Assembly (NCBI RefSeq): GCF_016583565.1
Contig: NZ_NRRF01000002.1
Location: 62,001 to 126,000, forward strand
DNA: 64,000 nucleotides
Reading direction: 5' to 3'
DNA from: Thiocystis violacea
Lineage (GTDB): Bacteria > Pseudomonadota > Gammaproteobacteria > Chromatiales > Chromatiaceae
Shown here: one piece after another, positions 6,556 through 18,902 of the stretch
Layout of the letters: every line of letters starts with the position of its first letter
Position numbering within the stretch: the first letter of the stretch is position 1
Notes under the pieces: generated by a model
Database searches by the model: none
What the model was told of the DNA's origin: nothing
What the model saw: the letters and a program-made list of their open reading frames with translations, nothing else
Program-made: the position numbers and the translations under genes

Positions 6556-9500
6556 TCAGGCCACCGCGGAGTGGCGCCGGTGGAGGTGTTTACCGGCGCT
6601 GACGCAGCCCAAGGGGATGACGACCAGGGTCAGCAGGGTGGAGACCAGCACGCCGAAGAGCAGCGAGATGGCCATGCCCTGGAAGATGGGGTCGGTCAGG
6701 ATGACGCTGGAGCCGGCCACCAGGGCGAGCGCCGTGATGAGGATGGGGCGCGTGCGCGCCTTACAGGCGTTGATAACGGCCTCGGTGACGCTGTGGCCCT
6801 GCTCGACCTCCTCGATGGAAAAGTCCACCAGCAGGATGGAGTTGCGCACGATGATGCCGGCCAGGGCGATGAAGCCGATCATGGAGGTGGCGGTGAAGTC
6901 GGCGCCGAGCAGCCAGTGGCCGGGCACGATGCCGAGCAGCGTCAGCGGGATGGGCGCCATGATGACGCCGGGCGTCACGAAATTGCCGAACTCCGCGACC
7001 ACCAGCATGTAAATGAGCACCAGGGCGACGCCGAAGGCGAGACCCATGTCGCGGAAGGTTTCGTAGGTCACGGTCCACTCGCCGCCCCACTCGAAGCCGG
7101 ACTTGCCGTTGTCCGGCGGCGCGCCGCTGAACATGGTGCCGGACAGGGTTACGCCGTCCGGGGTGCGGTAGTCCGCCAGCTTCTTATCCATCTCGAGCAT
7201 GGGGTAGAGCGGGGCGCCGAGCTTGCCGACGGCGTCGCCGACCACGTATTCGAGCGGCCGCAGATCCTTGTGATAGACGATGGGATCCTGCGGCGTCTTG
7301 ACGAAGCTGCCGAGCTCGGAGAGGGGGATGGAACGGCCTTCAGCCGCCGGGATGGGCAGGTCCGCGAGGCGGGTCAGGTTGGCGCGCACCGCCAGCGGCA
7401 CCTCGATGGTGATGAAGGTCGGCTCCAGCAGGCTGCCGCGCTTGACGTCGCCGGCCTTGAAGCCGCCGAGTGCCATGTCGAGGTTGCGGATGACGGTGTC
7501 CACCGAGATGCCCATGCGCACCGCCTTCTCGGCGTCGACCTCGAAGCGCAGGATCTCGTAGGGCTCCTGCATGTAGTTGTCGACGTCGGCCAGGCTGTCG
7601 ACCTCCTCGAACATCCGGGTCATGTCGGTCGCGACCTGGCGGCGGGTCTTGGCATCCGGTCCATAGATCTCGGCGACCACGGACTGCAGCACGGGCGGCC
7701 CCGGCGGCATCTCGACCACGGTGATGCGGGCGCCGGCCTCGCGGGCCAGGGGCGTGAGCAGATCGCGGACCTGCAGCGCGATCTCGTGACTGCTGCGCTT
7801 GCGCTCGTGCTTGTCGGTGACCTGGATCTGGACCTCGCCCTGCCAGGGCCGCTGGCGCAGATAGTAGTGGCGGACCATGCCGTTGAAGTCGAAGGGTTTG
7901 GCGACGCCTGCGTAGGTCTGGATGGCCAGCACCTCGGGAATCTCGCGCACCCGGTCGGCGAGCAATCGGGCGGTGTTGGCCGTCTTCCCGAGTGCCGTGC
8001 CCTCCGGCATGTCCAGCACCACGCTCAGCTCCGGCTTGTTGTCGAAGGGCAGCATCTTGAAGGCGACGGCCTTGGCGTAGAAAAGGCTGCAGGACAGGAA
8101 GAAGGCGCCGATGAGGGCGAATAGAAAGGCGTAGCCCAGCGGCTTGCGTTCGATCATCGGGACTAGCAAACCACGGAAGAAGCCGTCCAGTGCCGTGGCG
8201 GTCTTGTGCTCACGGTCCTCCGCCTTCTTGAGGGCGGCGAGCCCGGGCTTGATGCGCATCGCCAGCCAGGGCGTGAAGGCGAAGGCGGCGAACAGCGAGA
8301 AGATCATGGCCGCCGAGCCCAGCGCCGGGATGGGCTCCATGTAAGGCCCCATGAGTCCGGAGACGAAGCCCATGGGCAGCAGCGCCGCGACCACGGTCAG
8401 GGTGGCGATGATGGTCGGGTTGCCGACCTCGGCCACCGCCGCCACGGCGGTTGCGGTATCCGTCTCGCCCTTGATCAGCCAGCGGCGGTAGATGTTCTCG
8501 ACCACCACGATGGCGTCGTCCACCAGGATGCCGATGGAGAAGATGAGGGCGAAGAGGCTCACGCGGTCGATGGTGTAGCCGAGGATCCAGGCCGAGAAGA
8601 CGGTCATGAGCAGCACCACTGGGATGACCAGGGTCACCACGATGGCCGGCTTGATGCCGAGCGCGAGCAGGACCAGCAGGCTCACCGCGCCAGTGGCGAC
8701 GAAGAGCTTGAAGATCAGCTCGTTGACCTTGTCGTTGGCGGTCTGGCCGTAGTTGCGGGTGACTTCGATCTGCACGTTGTCCGGGATCAGCTGCCCCTTG
8801 AGCTGCTCGACCTTGTCCAGGATGGCGTTGGCGACGGTGACGCCGTTGCTGCCCTCTTTCTTGGCCAGGGCAATGGTGACGGCCGGCATGCCGTCCGCCT
8901 TGGTCTCTCCCGGATAGCTCGGGCCGGTGAAGTAGCTGACCTGCTGGCTGTACTCTTCCGGCTCCAGGCTGACGCGCGCGACGTCGCGGACGTAGATGGG
9001 TGCGCCGTTGTAAGTGCCGAGCATGAGCCGCTCGACGTCGGCGGCGCTCTGCAGGAAGGAGCCGGTGTAGACGGTGAGGTGGCGCTCGTTCGATTCGGAA
9101 TCGCCGGTGCGCCGCTCGGCATTGGCCGTCTTGATGGTGTTGGCGATGTGGTCGAAGGTGACGCCGAAGCCGGCGAGGCGCTGGGGTTCGACCTCGACGC
9201 GGATCTGCTCGTGGCGGCCGCCGACCAGGAAGCCCTGGCCCGCGTTCGGGATCTGCGACAGGCTCTGCAGCAGCTTGGCGCTCAGGGCGCGCATGGCGGC
9301 GTCGTCCAGCACGTCCGACCATAGAGTCAGGGTCACGACCGGCACGTCGTCGATGCCCTTGGGTCGCACGACCGGCGGCAGGGCGCCCGGCGGCAGCACC
9401 TGCTGATTGGCCTGGAGCTTGTCGTGGACCTTGACCAGCGACGGCCCCATCTGCTCGCCGACCTTGAAGCGGACGGTGATGATGCCCTGCTCGCGCTCGC

Positions 9501-9804
9501 TGGCGGAGTAGACGTGCTTGACGCCCGGGATCTCGGAGAGCAGGCGCTCCAGGGGCTCGACGGCGAGGCTGCCGACCTGCTCCGTGGAGGCGCCGGGGTA
9601 TTGGACGAAGACGTCGACCATGGGCACCGAGATCTGCGGATCCTCCTGGCGCGGGGTCGAGATCAGGCCGAGGATGCCCATCGCCAGCATGGCGAAGAAG
9701 AGCAGCGGCGACAGGGGCGAGTGGATGAAGGTCCGGGCGGTCAGGCCGGCGAGGCCGAGCCCCTGCCGCTCATCGGCGGACGCGTTGCTTGTGTGCTTTG
9801 ACAT
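6556..9804 (-). CDS. RND efflux transporter, inner-membrane permease
   Basis: 1082-residue proton-driven RND permease. The first transmembrane helix (LLFFAMLAMGILGLI) is followed by the porter domain start (PRQEDPQISVPMVDVFVQYPGA). The second half repeats the architecture after about residue 540. The proton-relay segment GILVDDAIVVVEN in TM4 (about residue 425) has the Asp pair typical of HAE-type multidrug pumps and not the heavy-metal class. ATG 9804 (MSKHTSN) was preferred to an upstream TTG at 9837. The adaptor gene lies 108 bp upstream on the same strand. No TolC-like gene is adjacent, so the pump presumably uses one encoded elsewhere. The substrate cannot be read from sequence. Confidence 0.9.
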   Translation of the reverse strand: MSKHTSNASADERQGLGLAGLTARTFIHSPLSPLLFFAMLAMGILGLISTPRQEDPQISVPMVDVFVQYPGASTEQVGSLAVEPLERLLSEIPGVKHVYSASEREQGIITVRFKVGEQMGPSLVKVHDKLQANQQVLPPGALPPVVRPKGIDDVPVVTLTLWSDVLDDAAMRALSAKLLQSLSQIPNAGQGFLVGGRHEQIRVEVEPQRLAGFGVTFDHIANTIKTANAERRTGDSESNERHLTVYTGSFLQSAADVERLMLGTYNGAPIYVRDVARVSLEPEEYSQQVSYFTGPSYPGETKADGMPAVTIALAKKEGSNGVTVANAILDKVEQLKGQLIPDNVQIEVTRNYGQTANDKVNELIFKLFVATGAVSLLVLLALGIKPAIVVTLVIPVVLLMTVFSAWILGYTIDRVSLFALIFSIGILVDDAIVVVENIYRRWLIKGETDTATAVAAVAEVGNPTIIATLTVVAALLPMGFVSGLMGPYMEPIPALGSAAMIFSLFAAFAFTPWLAMRIKPGLAALKKAEDREHKTATALDGFFRGLLVPMIERKPLGYAFLFALIGAFFLSCSLFYAKAVAFKMLPFDNKPELSVVLDMPEGTALGKTANTARLLADRVREIPEVLAIQTYAGVAKPFDFNGMVRHYYLRQRPWQGEVQIQVTDKHERKRSSHEIALQVRDLLTPLAREAGARITVVEMPPGPPVLQSVVAEIYGPDAKTRRQVATDMTRMFEEVDSLADVDNYMQEPYEILRFEVDAEKAVRMGISVDTVIRNLDMALGGFKAGDVKRGSLLEPTFITIEVPLAVRANLTRLADLPIPAAEGRSIPLSELGSFVKTPQDPIVYHKDLRPLEYVVGDAVGKLGAPLYPMLEMDKKLADYRTPDGVTLSGTMFSGAPPDNGKSGFEWGGEWTVTYETFRDMGLAFGVALVLIYMLVVAEFGNFVTPGVIMAPIPLTLLGIVPGHWLLGADFTATSMIGFIALAGIIVRNSILLVDFSIEEVEQGHSVTEAVINACKARTRPILITALALVAGSSVILTDPIFQGMAISLLFGVLVSTLLTLVVIPLGCVSAGKHLHRRHSAVA

Positions 9805-9912
9805 GAGGGTGTCTCTAGGATGGCTGCGCGCGCGCAATCAATGCTTGGCCCGGCCGAACGCTGGCTCGGCTGGGGCTTGGATCGGGTTGGGGCGGCGCGG
9901 GAGGGCGTTCGC

Positions 9913-11085
9913 TCAGTTGGCGTCCGAGGGGTTGAGCAGCACGCGCTCGCCGCCCTGGAGTCCGGTCAGGACGCTGACGGTATCGCCGTACTGTTCGCCG
10001 AGGCGCAGCAGATGCAGGCGTGGCTTGTCCCGGTCGTCCAGCACATAGACCATCGGCAGACCGCCGCGGTAGACCAGGGCCGCGACCGGGATGACCGGGG
10101 CCGAGCCCATGTCCGACTCCGGCTGCGGGATCAGCACCTCCGCGTACATGCCCGCCTTGGCCGGGGCGCCTTCCTGCAGATCGAGCTTGACGCGGACCGT
10201 GTGGCGGGTCGGATCGGCCATGGGGAAGACCTGGGCCACCCGCGCCATCACGACGGTCTGGCTGGGATCGTCCAGCTTGACCTTGGTCACGAAGCCCGGG
10301 CTCAAGGCGGCCGAGAGGCGCGTCGGGACGTCGCTCTGAACCTGCAGGTGGTTCATGTCGGCGAAGCTGAGCAGGGGCTGGCCGGGCTGGACGGTGTCGC
10401 CCGCATTCACATGCTTGTGCGTGATGTAGCCGTCGAAGGGGGCGATGCTCTTGATGTCTTCGAGCTTGGCGTCGACCTCGCGCAGCTGCGCCTGAGCCGT
10501 GACCAGCGTGCCCTGTGCCTGCTCGATCTGCGTTCTGTACTGGTGCAGCGTGGCCTCGCGCGTCACGCCCGTCTCGCGGTCGCCGCCGAAGAAGGGCACG
10601 GGCATCATCTGGCTCATCATGTTGCCGCCCTGCTTGGGGCTGGGATCCTCGCGTTCGCGCTGATACTGGACCTCGGCATTGCGCACCGTGGCTTGGGCGT
10701 TGGCGATGGCGGCCAGGGCGGCCTGACGCTGCGCGCGCAGCGCCGCCTCGTCGAGGACGGCGAGGGTGGCGCCGCGCTTGAAGAAGTCCCCCTCGTTGCC
10801 GGCGATCATCTCCACATTGCCCGGCATCTGGGCGGTGAAGGTGATCTCCTCCAGTGGGACCACGGTGCCGCCGACCGTGGTGTTGCCGCCCAGGTTGCGG
10901 CGCTCGACCAGCGCCCAGCGCGGACTCTCGCTGGCTGGCGGCGGAATCATCTCGGTGGCGCCGGGCGGCGTGATGTCGGCGGCGGGAGCGGCGGGCTCGT
11001 CGGCCGCGACGAGTCCGAGCAAAGAGGCCCCTCCGCCGATCAGGATGGCGGAAAGGACAAGCATTCGGTGAGGCATGGCGATCAC
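9913..11085 (-). CDS. Periplasmic adaptor (membrane fusion) protein of the RND pump
   Basis: 390-residue HlyD/AcrA-like adaptor that would link the RND permease to an outer-membrane channel. A hydrophobic N-terminal segment (MLVLSAILIGGGASLLGLVAA) acts as signal or anchor. Then come the split barrel/lipoyl half-motifs (PGNVEMIAGNEGDFFKRGA and PFDGYITHKHVNAGDTVQPG), with an alpha-hairpin between them (about residues 115-215) carrying a Met/Gly-rich insert (QGGNMMSQMMPVPFFGG). GTG 11085 is taken as start because GGAGG lies 5 nt upstream; ATG 11076 is the alternative. It precedes the permease gene in the same operon. Confidence 0.88.
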   Translation of the reverse strand: MIAMPHRMLVLSAILIGGGASLLGLVAADEPAAPAADITPPGATEMIPPPASESPRWALVERRNLGGNTTVGGTVVPLEEITFTAQMPGNVEMIAGNEGDFFKRGATLAVLDEAALRAQRQAALAAIANAQATVRNAEVQYQREREDPSPKQGGNMMSQMMPVPFFGGDRETGVTREATLHQYRTQIEQAQGTLVTAQAQLREVDAKLEDIKSIAPFDGYITHKHVNAGDTVQPGQPLLSFADMNHLQVQSDVPTRLSAALSPGFVTKVKLDDPSQTVVMARVAQVFPMADPTRHTVRVKLDLQEGAPAKAGMYAEVLIPQPESDMGSAPVIPVAALVYRGGLPMVYVLDDRDKPRLHLLRLGEQYGDTVSVLTGLQGGERVLLNPSDAN

Positions 11086-11252
11086 AACGTCCTCCAGGAT
11101 TCACGATGGCCGCGGTCGCCGCGTCAGGGTGCGCCGCGCCGCGGGGCGGGAGGTCGCGACCTGCTCGCGCCTCCCTTTGGCGGGCGCGAAGAATAGCACA
11201 GCAGGGGTTTGATCGGATCCGAAGCGGCTGATCGGCGTGGACGCCAGAGCGG

Positions 11253-11657
11253 TCAGGGAGACGACCGGTAGAGGACCTTGAATTCGCCTGTCAGGCCATT
11301 GGCGTCGATATAGCCGATGGCGCCGGGGTTCTTCGAGACGTACTGGATGATGGCGGCCTCACTGCCCAGTTCGCGGGGCGGGGTGCCCTTGCCGACGTAG
11401 CGCCGCACCGTCCAATAGCCGATGTACTTGGCGTCGTCCTGATCCAGATAGGCGCGCAGGAACGCCTCTCGGACCCGATGGCCCGGCGGCAGATTCAGCG
11501 GCGTGACGCGGATCCCGTCCACCTCCACGACCTTTCCCGTGTAGATGCGCTGCAGCGTGGCCAGGTCGATGGGTTTCAGCCCGGGGTGGCCGATGACCGC
11601 AAGCTCCGCCATCGCGGCGGAAGACCAGATCAGCAGGAGTGTGATGAGGATGCGCAT
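11253..11657 (-). CDS. Small PstS-like periplasmic substrate-binding domain protein
   Basis: 134 residues: a signal peptide (MRILITLLLIWSSAAMA) and one short PBP-like domain resembling part of phosphate-binding proteins (LATLQRIYTGKV, GHRVREAFL, NPGAIGYIDANG). It is less than half the length of PstS and lacks a second lobe, so it probably does not serve an ABC importer; none is nearby. It is last in the leftward run HK / HD-GYP / OMP / OMP / this gene, 9 bp after the preceding OMP. Similar mini-PBP proteins are often found beside sensors and porins, which suggests a ligand-sensing or accessory role. Confidence 0.75.
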   Translation of the reverse strand: MRILITLLLIWSSAAMAELAVIGHPGLKPIDLATLQRIYTGKVVEVDGIRVTPLNLPPGHRVREAFLRAYLDQDDAKYIGYWTVRRYVGKGTPPRELGSEAAIIQYVSKNPGAIGYIDANGLTGEFKVLYRSSP

Positions 11658-11666
11658 GTCCTTTGC

Positions 11667-13010
11667 TCAAAACATGAAGCTGTAGGAGAGCGAGAAGACG
11701 TTGAGCTGGCGTCCGCCGCTCTCCTCGCCTGCGGGGGCATCGACGAAGCTCGAGACCGCGCCGGTGCGCACATGCATCCACTCCGCCTTGATCTTGGAGG
11801 TTGGTGTAGGGCTGTAGGATGCTCCAACCGCGAAGCTTTGTTGGTCCTGAGCCGCCAGGAAGTCGGCTCCGGCGATCTGAGCGGCGTTGATGAAGTCGGC
11901 GCTCGGGATGTAGGCGGGCACGCGTGTGCCGTTGGTCGCCTCGAAGAGATTCAGCGCGTCATCCGTGGTGCGAATGCCGGCCCAATAGACGTAGGGCGTC
12001 AGCCTCCCCACCGGGCGCAGCAGCGCGAGATAGCCGGCGTTGACGTCGGGGCCGATGTCGGCATTCTCGAACTGGCGCCGCACATACTCCCCCACGAAGC
12101 GGGTCTGAAAGGGCAGCTCGATCTCGGTGCCGAGTGTCAGGAGGTTGATTCCGACGGTGCCGGTCGTCTGGACGCCCGGACCGGGGAGCTCCTCGAAGGT
12201 CTGGTAGTAGCCGATTCCCGGTGCGATCTCGACGTACGGGTACCCGGTATAGACCTCACCGTAGTCCAGCTGGGCCGCCGCATGGTGGATTCCGAGGCGC
12301 CAGTAGCTCTTGTCGAGCCGCAGTGACAGCACCAAGCCGCCGAGGGCCATGTCGAGCCCTTGGTAGAGGCTTCCGGCCTGAAGCAGGGGCTCGAATCCGT
12401 CACGAAGGTAGAATCTCCAGTCCGTGTGCGCCATGCCTAGATAGCCTTCGAGCGTCCATTCCCGAGCATCGGTCAGCCAGGTCTTGGAGAAGGAGAGGCC
12501 GGTGACGTCCGGGGTTGGGGTCACCGAATAGACCTCGGTGGGGAGGCGGGCGAAGTCGAAGGTGGCGCCGACGTCGTTGTTGGCGGAGTAGAGCAGCAGC
12601 GGGAGGCGCAGACGGCCGGCGCGCAGCAGCCAGTCATTGGTCGGGCGCCAGGACAGGAAGGCCCAGGTGAGCGTCGGCTCCCAGGTCGTGTCGCTGTGAT
12701 TCGAGGGCGCGCCCTTGACCTGGAGCGTGATGCCCCAGGCGTCATTGAGTTTGGTGTCGAGCTGGATCCCGAGCAGCGTATCCGGATTGATGGTCCCCTC
12801 GTCATCGATGTAGCGCTGGTAGATGAAGTCCTGATCGGAGATGGCGCCGCCCAGGGTGCCGAAACCCGAGAGGTCATAGTTGATCTCGCCGCCGGCCGGT
12901 TTCGCGCCGAGGGATAGGGCGAGCAGTGCCCCGACGGAGCGCGCCCGGCGGTGAAGGTGCGTCGGCTTGGCTCCTTGGGTTGCGCTCGCTTTCATCGGCT
13001 TTCGGTACAT
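11667..13010 (-). CDS. Outer-membrane beta-barrel (porin-like) protein, copy 2
   Basis: 447-residue predicted outer-membrane protein ending in an aromatic C-terminal strand (NVFSLSYSFMF), the usual sign for Bam insertion. After an atypical, Arg-rich N-terminal segment comes YDLSGFGTLGGAISDQDFIYQ, nearly the same as in the next upstream gene, with which it shares long colinear stretches (for example LPLLLYSANNDVGATFDFAR). The two are clearly tandem paralogues. ATG 13010 is chosen; ATG 12995 is possible and neither has a strong ribosome site. It resembles porins of unknown specificity; a partnership with the adjacent PstS-like protein is inferred from position only. Confidence 0.75.
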   Translation of the reverse strand: MYRKPMKASATQGAKPTHLHRRARSVGALLALSLGAKPAGGEINYDLSGFGTLGGAISDQDFIYQRYIDDEGTINPDTLLGIQLDTKLNDAWGITLQVKGAPSNHSDTTWEPTLTWAFLSWRPTNDWLLRAGRLRLPLLLYSANNDVGATFDFARLPTEVYSVTPTPDVTGLSFSKTWLTDAREWTLEGYLGMAHTDWRFYLRDGFEPLLQAGSLYQGLDMALGGLVLSLRLDKSYWRLGIHHAAAQLDYGEVYTGYPYVEIAPGIGYYQTFEELPGPGVQTTGTVGINLLTLGTEIELPFQTRFVGEYVRRQFENADIGPDVNAGYLALLRPVGRLTPYVYWAGIRTTDDALNLFEATNGTRVPAYIPSADFINAAQIAGADFLAAQDQQSFAVGASYSPTPTSKIKAEWMHVRTGAVSSFVDAPAGEESGGRQLNVFSLSYSFMF

Positions 13011-13259
13011 TGGTCTAGGAGTCCGCGTCTTGGTGTCCGGGACGGAGTGACCCCACCGGGGCCGGAGGATGGCTGGGCGGATGCGGGCGCTGCTCGTCTG
13101 GGATCGGTTCCCTGTGATTGCCATGAGGATATGACGCGAATCATAACGGTTCTTGGTTCTATCGCTCGTGTGTGGATTGCACTGGGCTCGGCTGTCCGCC
13201 GGTCTGCCTGAGCGGTCGCCTTCCGGGGCATTGGGCTTCATGGTTTCAGGGCCTCAACG

Positions 13260-14585
13260 TCAGAAGGTGAGGCTGTAGGAGAGTGAGAAGACGTTGATCT
13301 GCCGTCCGCCGCTGTCCTCGTCCGCTGGCGAATTGACGAAGCTGGACAGTCGTCCCGTGCGGGTGTGCATCCACTCCGCTTTGATCTTGCTCGTCGGCGA
13401 CAGGCTGTAGGAGGCGCCGACCGCGATGGATTGCTGATCGTAGGGACTCAGCAGGTCGGACCCGGCGCGCTGTGAGCGATTGATGGCCTCGGCCCCGCTG
13501 ATCGAGTTGGGGATCTGGTTGTCGTTCAGCGCATCCGTGAGGTCCAGCGCGTCCTCGCTCGAACGGATGTAGGCCCAGTAGACGTAGGGTGTCCAGCGTC
13601 CGATGTCCTTGAGCAGTGCCAGATAGGCGGCGCTGGTATCTGGCCCGATGGTGGCGTTGCTGAGCCGGCGCCGGCCGTATTCGCCGACCAGACGGAAGTC
13701 TTGTGGTAGGGCGATCTCGGCCCCCAGGGTCAGGACATAGAGTTCCAGCGTGTCGACGGTGGGGACGCCGGGGCCTGGCATCGTGTCCGCGATCTGGTAA
13801 TAGCCGATTCCGGGCAGGATGGTGACGAATGGCAGGGTCTTGGGTATGGGGCCGGCGTCCGCTCTCGCATCCGCGCGGTGCAGGCCGATGCGATAGATGT
13901 TCTCGCCGTCGCGCAGCGATGCCACCAGTCCGACCATGTCCATCGTGAATCCCAGGAACAGGCTTCCGCTTGTCAAGTCGGGCTCAAGGCCTTCGCGCAG
14001 GTAGTAGCGCCATTCGGTGTCGGCTCGGCCGAGATAGCCATCGAGTGTCCACTCGCGATCGCCGTCCAACCAGGTCTTGGTGAAGGACAGCCCCGTGACA
14101 TCCGTCGTCGGCAGGAGCGAGTAGACCTCGGTCGGGAGCCGGGCGAAGTCGAAGGTGACCCCGACATCGCTGTTCGCCGAGTAGAGCAGCAGCGGCAGCC
14201 GGAGCTTGCCGGCGCGCAGCAGCAGATCGTTGCTGGGCCGCCAGGACAGAAAGGCCCAGGTCAGGGTCGGCTTCCAGGCGTTTTCGTCGTTGGTTGCCGG
14301 GGCGAACTCGCCTTGGAGCGTGACACGCCAGGCGTCGCTGAGATCGGCATCCATCTGGACGCCAATCAGCGAGTCGGGATTCAGCGTCCCGCCGTCGTCG
14401 ATGTATCGCTGGTAGATGAAGTCCTGATCCGAGACGGCGCCGCCCAGGGTGCCGAAACCAGAGAGGGTGGTCTCGGCGAGGACGGCGATCGGGCTGAGTG
14501 CGAGCCAACCGGCTAAGCCGAGCCAGACCATCGCGGTCTGGGCGGTGGGACAGATGCTGGGTCGAGATCTCCGTGGGCGCTTCAT
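13260..14585 (-). CDS. Outer-membrane beta-barrel (porin-like) protein, copy 1
   Basis: 441 residues with a Sec signal (VWLGLAGWLALSPIAVLA, cleavage after ALA near residue 37), then LSGFGTLGGAVSDQDFIYQR and a series of alternating amphipathic strands ending NVFSLSYSLTF. Paralogous along its length to the downstream gene at 11667-13010. ATG 14585 follows immediately on the stop of the HD-GYP gene (14587), so translation is probably coupled to the regulator; an ATG at 14594 would overlap it. Porin for an unknown solute is the best call. Confidence 0.77.
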   Translation of the reverse strand: MKRPRRSRPSICPTAQTAMVWLGLAGWLALSPIAVLAETTLSGFGTLGGAVSDQDFIYQRYIDDGGTLNPDSLIGVQMDADLSDAWRVTLQGEFAPATNDENAWKPTLTWAFLSWRPSNDLLLRAGKLRLPLLLYSANSDVGVTFDFARLPTEVYSLLPTTDVTGLSFTKTWLDGDREWTLDGYLGRADTEWRYYLREGLEPDLTSGSLFLGFTMDMVGLVASLRDGENIYRIGLHRADARADAGPIPKTLPFVTILPGIGYYQIADTMPGPGVPTVDTLELYVLTLGAEIALPQDFRLVGEYGRRRLSNATIGPDTSAAYLALLKDIGRWTPYVYWAYIRSSEDALDLTDALNDNQIPNSISGAEAINRSQRAGSDLLSPYDQQSIAVGASYSLSPTSKIKAEWMHTRTGRLSSFVNSPADEDSGGRQINVFSLSYSLTF

Positions 14586-14586
14586 G

Positions 14587-15681
14587 TCAATCATCTGCCA
14601 ACCTGGCTGCGATCCGCGCGAATTCCCCTTCCAGGGCCATGAAGGCATCGACGATGTCCGGGTCGAAGTGACTTCCCCGGCCCTTCGCGACGAGTGCCAG
14701 CGTTTCGGCGTGGCTGAACGGCGGCTTGTAGGGTCGTGGCGAGCGCACGGCGTCGTAGACGTCGGCGACCGCCATCAGTCGTGCCGAGAGCGGGATCGCA
14801 TTGCCGCTCAGACCGTCTGGATAGCCGCTGCCATCCCAGCGTTCGTGATGATGGCGCGTGATCTGGGAGGCGAAGCGCAAGAGTGGGTTGTCTTCACCCA
14901 TGGACTTGCGCGCCTGCTCCAGGATCTCGAAGCCGCGGATGGCGTGGGTCTTCATGATGGCAAACTCATCGGGGTCGAGACGGCCGGGTTTGAGCAGAAC
15001 CTGGTCGGGGATCGCAACCTTGCCGATGTCATGCAGCGGGGCCGCCTGCGCGATCTGGTCCAAGGTCGTGGCGGTCAGCTCCGGCTGATGCAGACCGCGT
15101 TGCAGCAGCCAGTCGCCCAGCAGACGCACGTATTCCTGAGTTCGGTGGATGTGGTTGCCGGTGTCTTCGTCGCGGAACTCGGCGAGCGAGACCATGACGT
15201 GGATGGCCGCGGTTTGGAGCTTCAGAACCTGCTCGACTCGGCGGTCGACCTCCTTCTGCAGCCAGGCGCTCTGGTCCTCCATGAAGTCCTGCCAGCGCTT
15301 GATCTCCAGATGGGTCTTGGTCCTGGCTAGCACGATGGAGGGGGTGAGCGGCTTGTGAATGTAGTCCACGGCGCCGACCTCGAAGCCGATCCGCTCGTCC
15401 TCGATGTCCATGGCAGCCGTGACGAAGATCACTGGGATGCGCGCGGTGGCAGGGTTGGCCTTGAGTCGACGGCACACCTCAAAGCCGTTCATGCCGGGCA
15501 TCATGACATCGCAGAGGACCAGGTCCGGTGGCGACTGGTTGGCCAGGTCCAGCGCGCGCTGGCCATTGTTGGCCATCTTGACGCGATAGTCGGCCTTGAG
15601 GATCTGGGCGAGTAGGCTGAGATTGGCGGGCGTGTCGTCCACCACCAGCACTGTGGGGCGCTCGGTGCCTGGGTTGAGCAT
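14587..15681 (-). CDS. Response regulator with HD-GYP cyclic-di-GMP phosphodiesterase output
   Basis: 364 residues: REC domain (1-125) with phospho-acceptor Asp58 (LVLCDVMMPGMNG) and Lys110, a short helical linker, then an HD-GYP domain with the catalytic pair His217-Asp218 (LHDIGKVAIPDQ), the HHHE segment (277-280) and the GYP tripeptide (286-288). All key residues are present, so it should hydrolyse cyclic di-GMP when phosphorylated. It starts 4 bp after the hybrid kinase stop and is followed without gap by an OMP gene, so the kinase is its likely partner. Confidence 0.92.
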   Translation of the reverse strand: MLNPGTERPTVLVVDDTPANLSLLAQILKADYRVKMANNGQRALDLANQSPPDLVLCDVMMPGMNGFEVCRRLKANPATARIPVIFVTAAMDIEDERIGFEVGAVDYIHKPLTPSIVLARTKTHLEIKRWQDFMEDQSAWLQKEVDRRVEQVLKLQTAAIHVMVSLAEFRDEDTGNHIHRTQEYVRLLGDWLLQRGLHQPELTATTLDQIAQAAPLHDIGKVAIPDQVLLKPGRLDPDEFAIMKTHAIRGFEILEQARKSMGEDNPLLRFASQITRHHHERWDGSGYPDGLSGNAIPLSARLMAVADVYDAVRSPRPYKPPFSHAETLALVAKGRGSHFDPDIVDAFMALEGEFARIAARLADD

Positions 15682-15685
15682 GACG

Positions 15686-18865
<3,180 letters not shown>

Positions 18866-18902
18866 CTTGCTCTGGACTCCCTGTGCTCAGAGGCGCGGCG
18901 GT

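Noticed and set aside
6421-8124. 567-residue plus-strand frame over the RND gene
   Set aside because: Low-complexity His/Asp/Gly/Gln shadow of the RND permease; no start signal or family.
8206-9324. Overlapping 370-residue frames in the RND gene
   Set aside because: Shadow frames; the RND permease has clear family motifs across the same bases.
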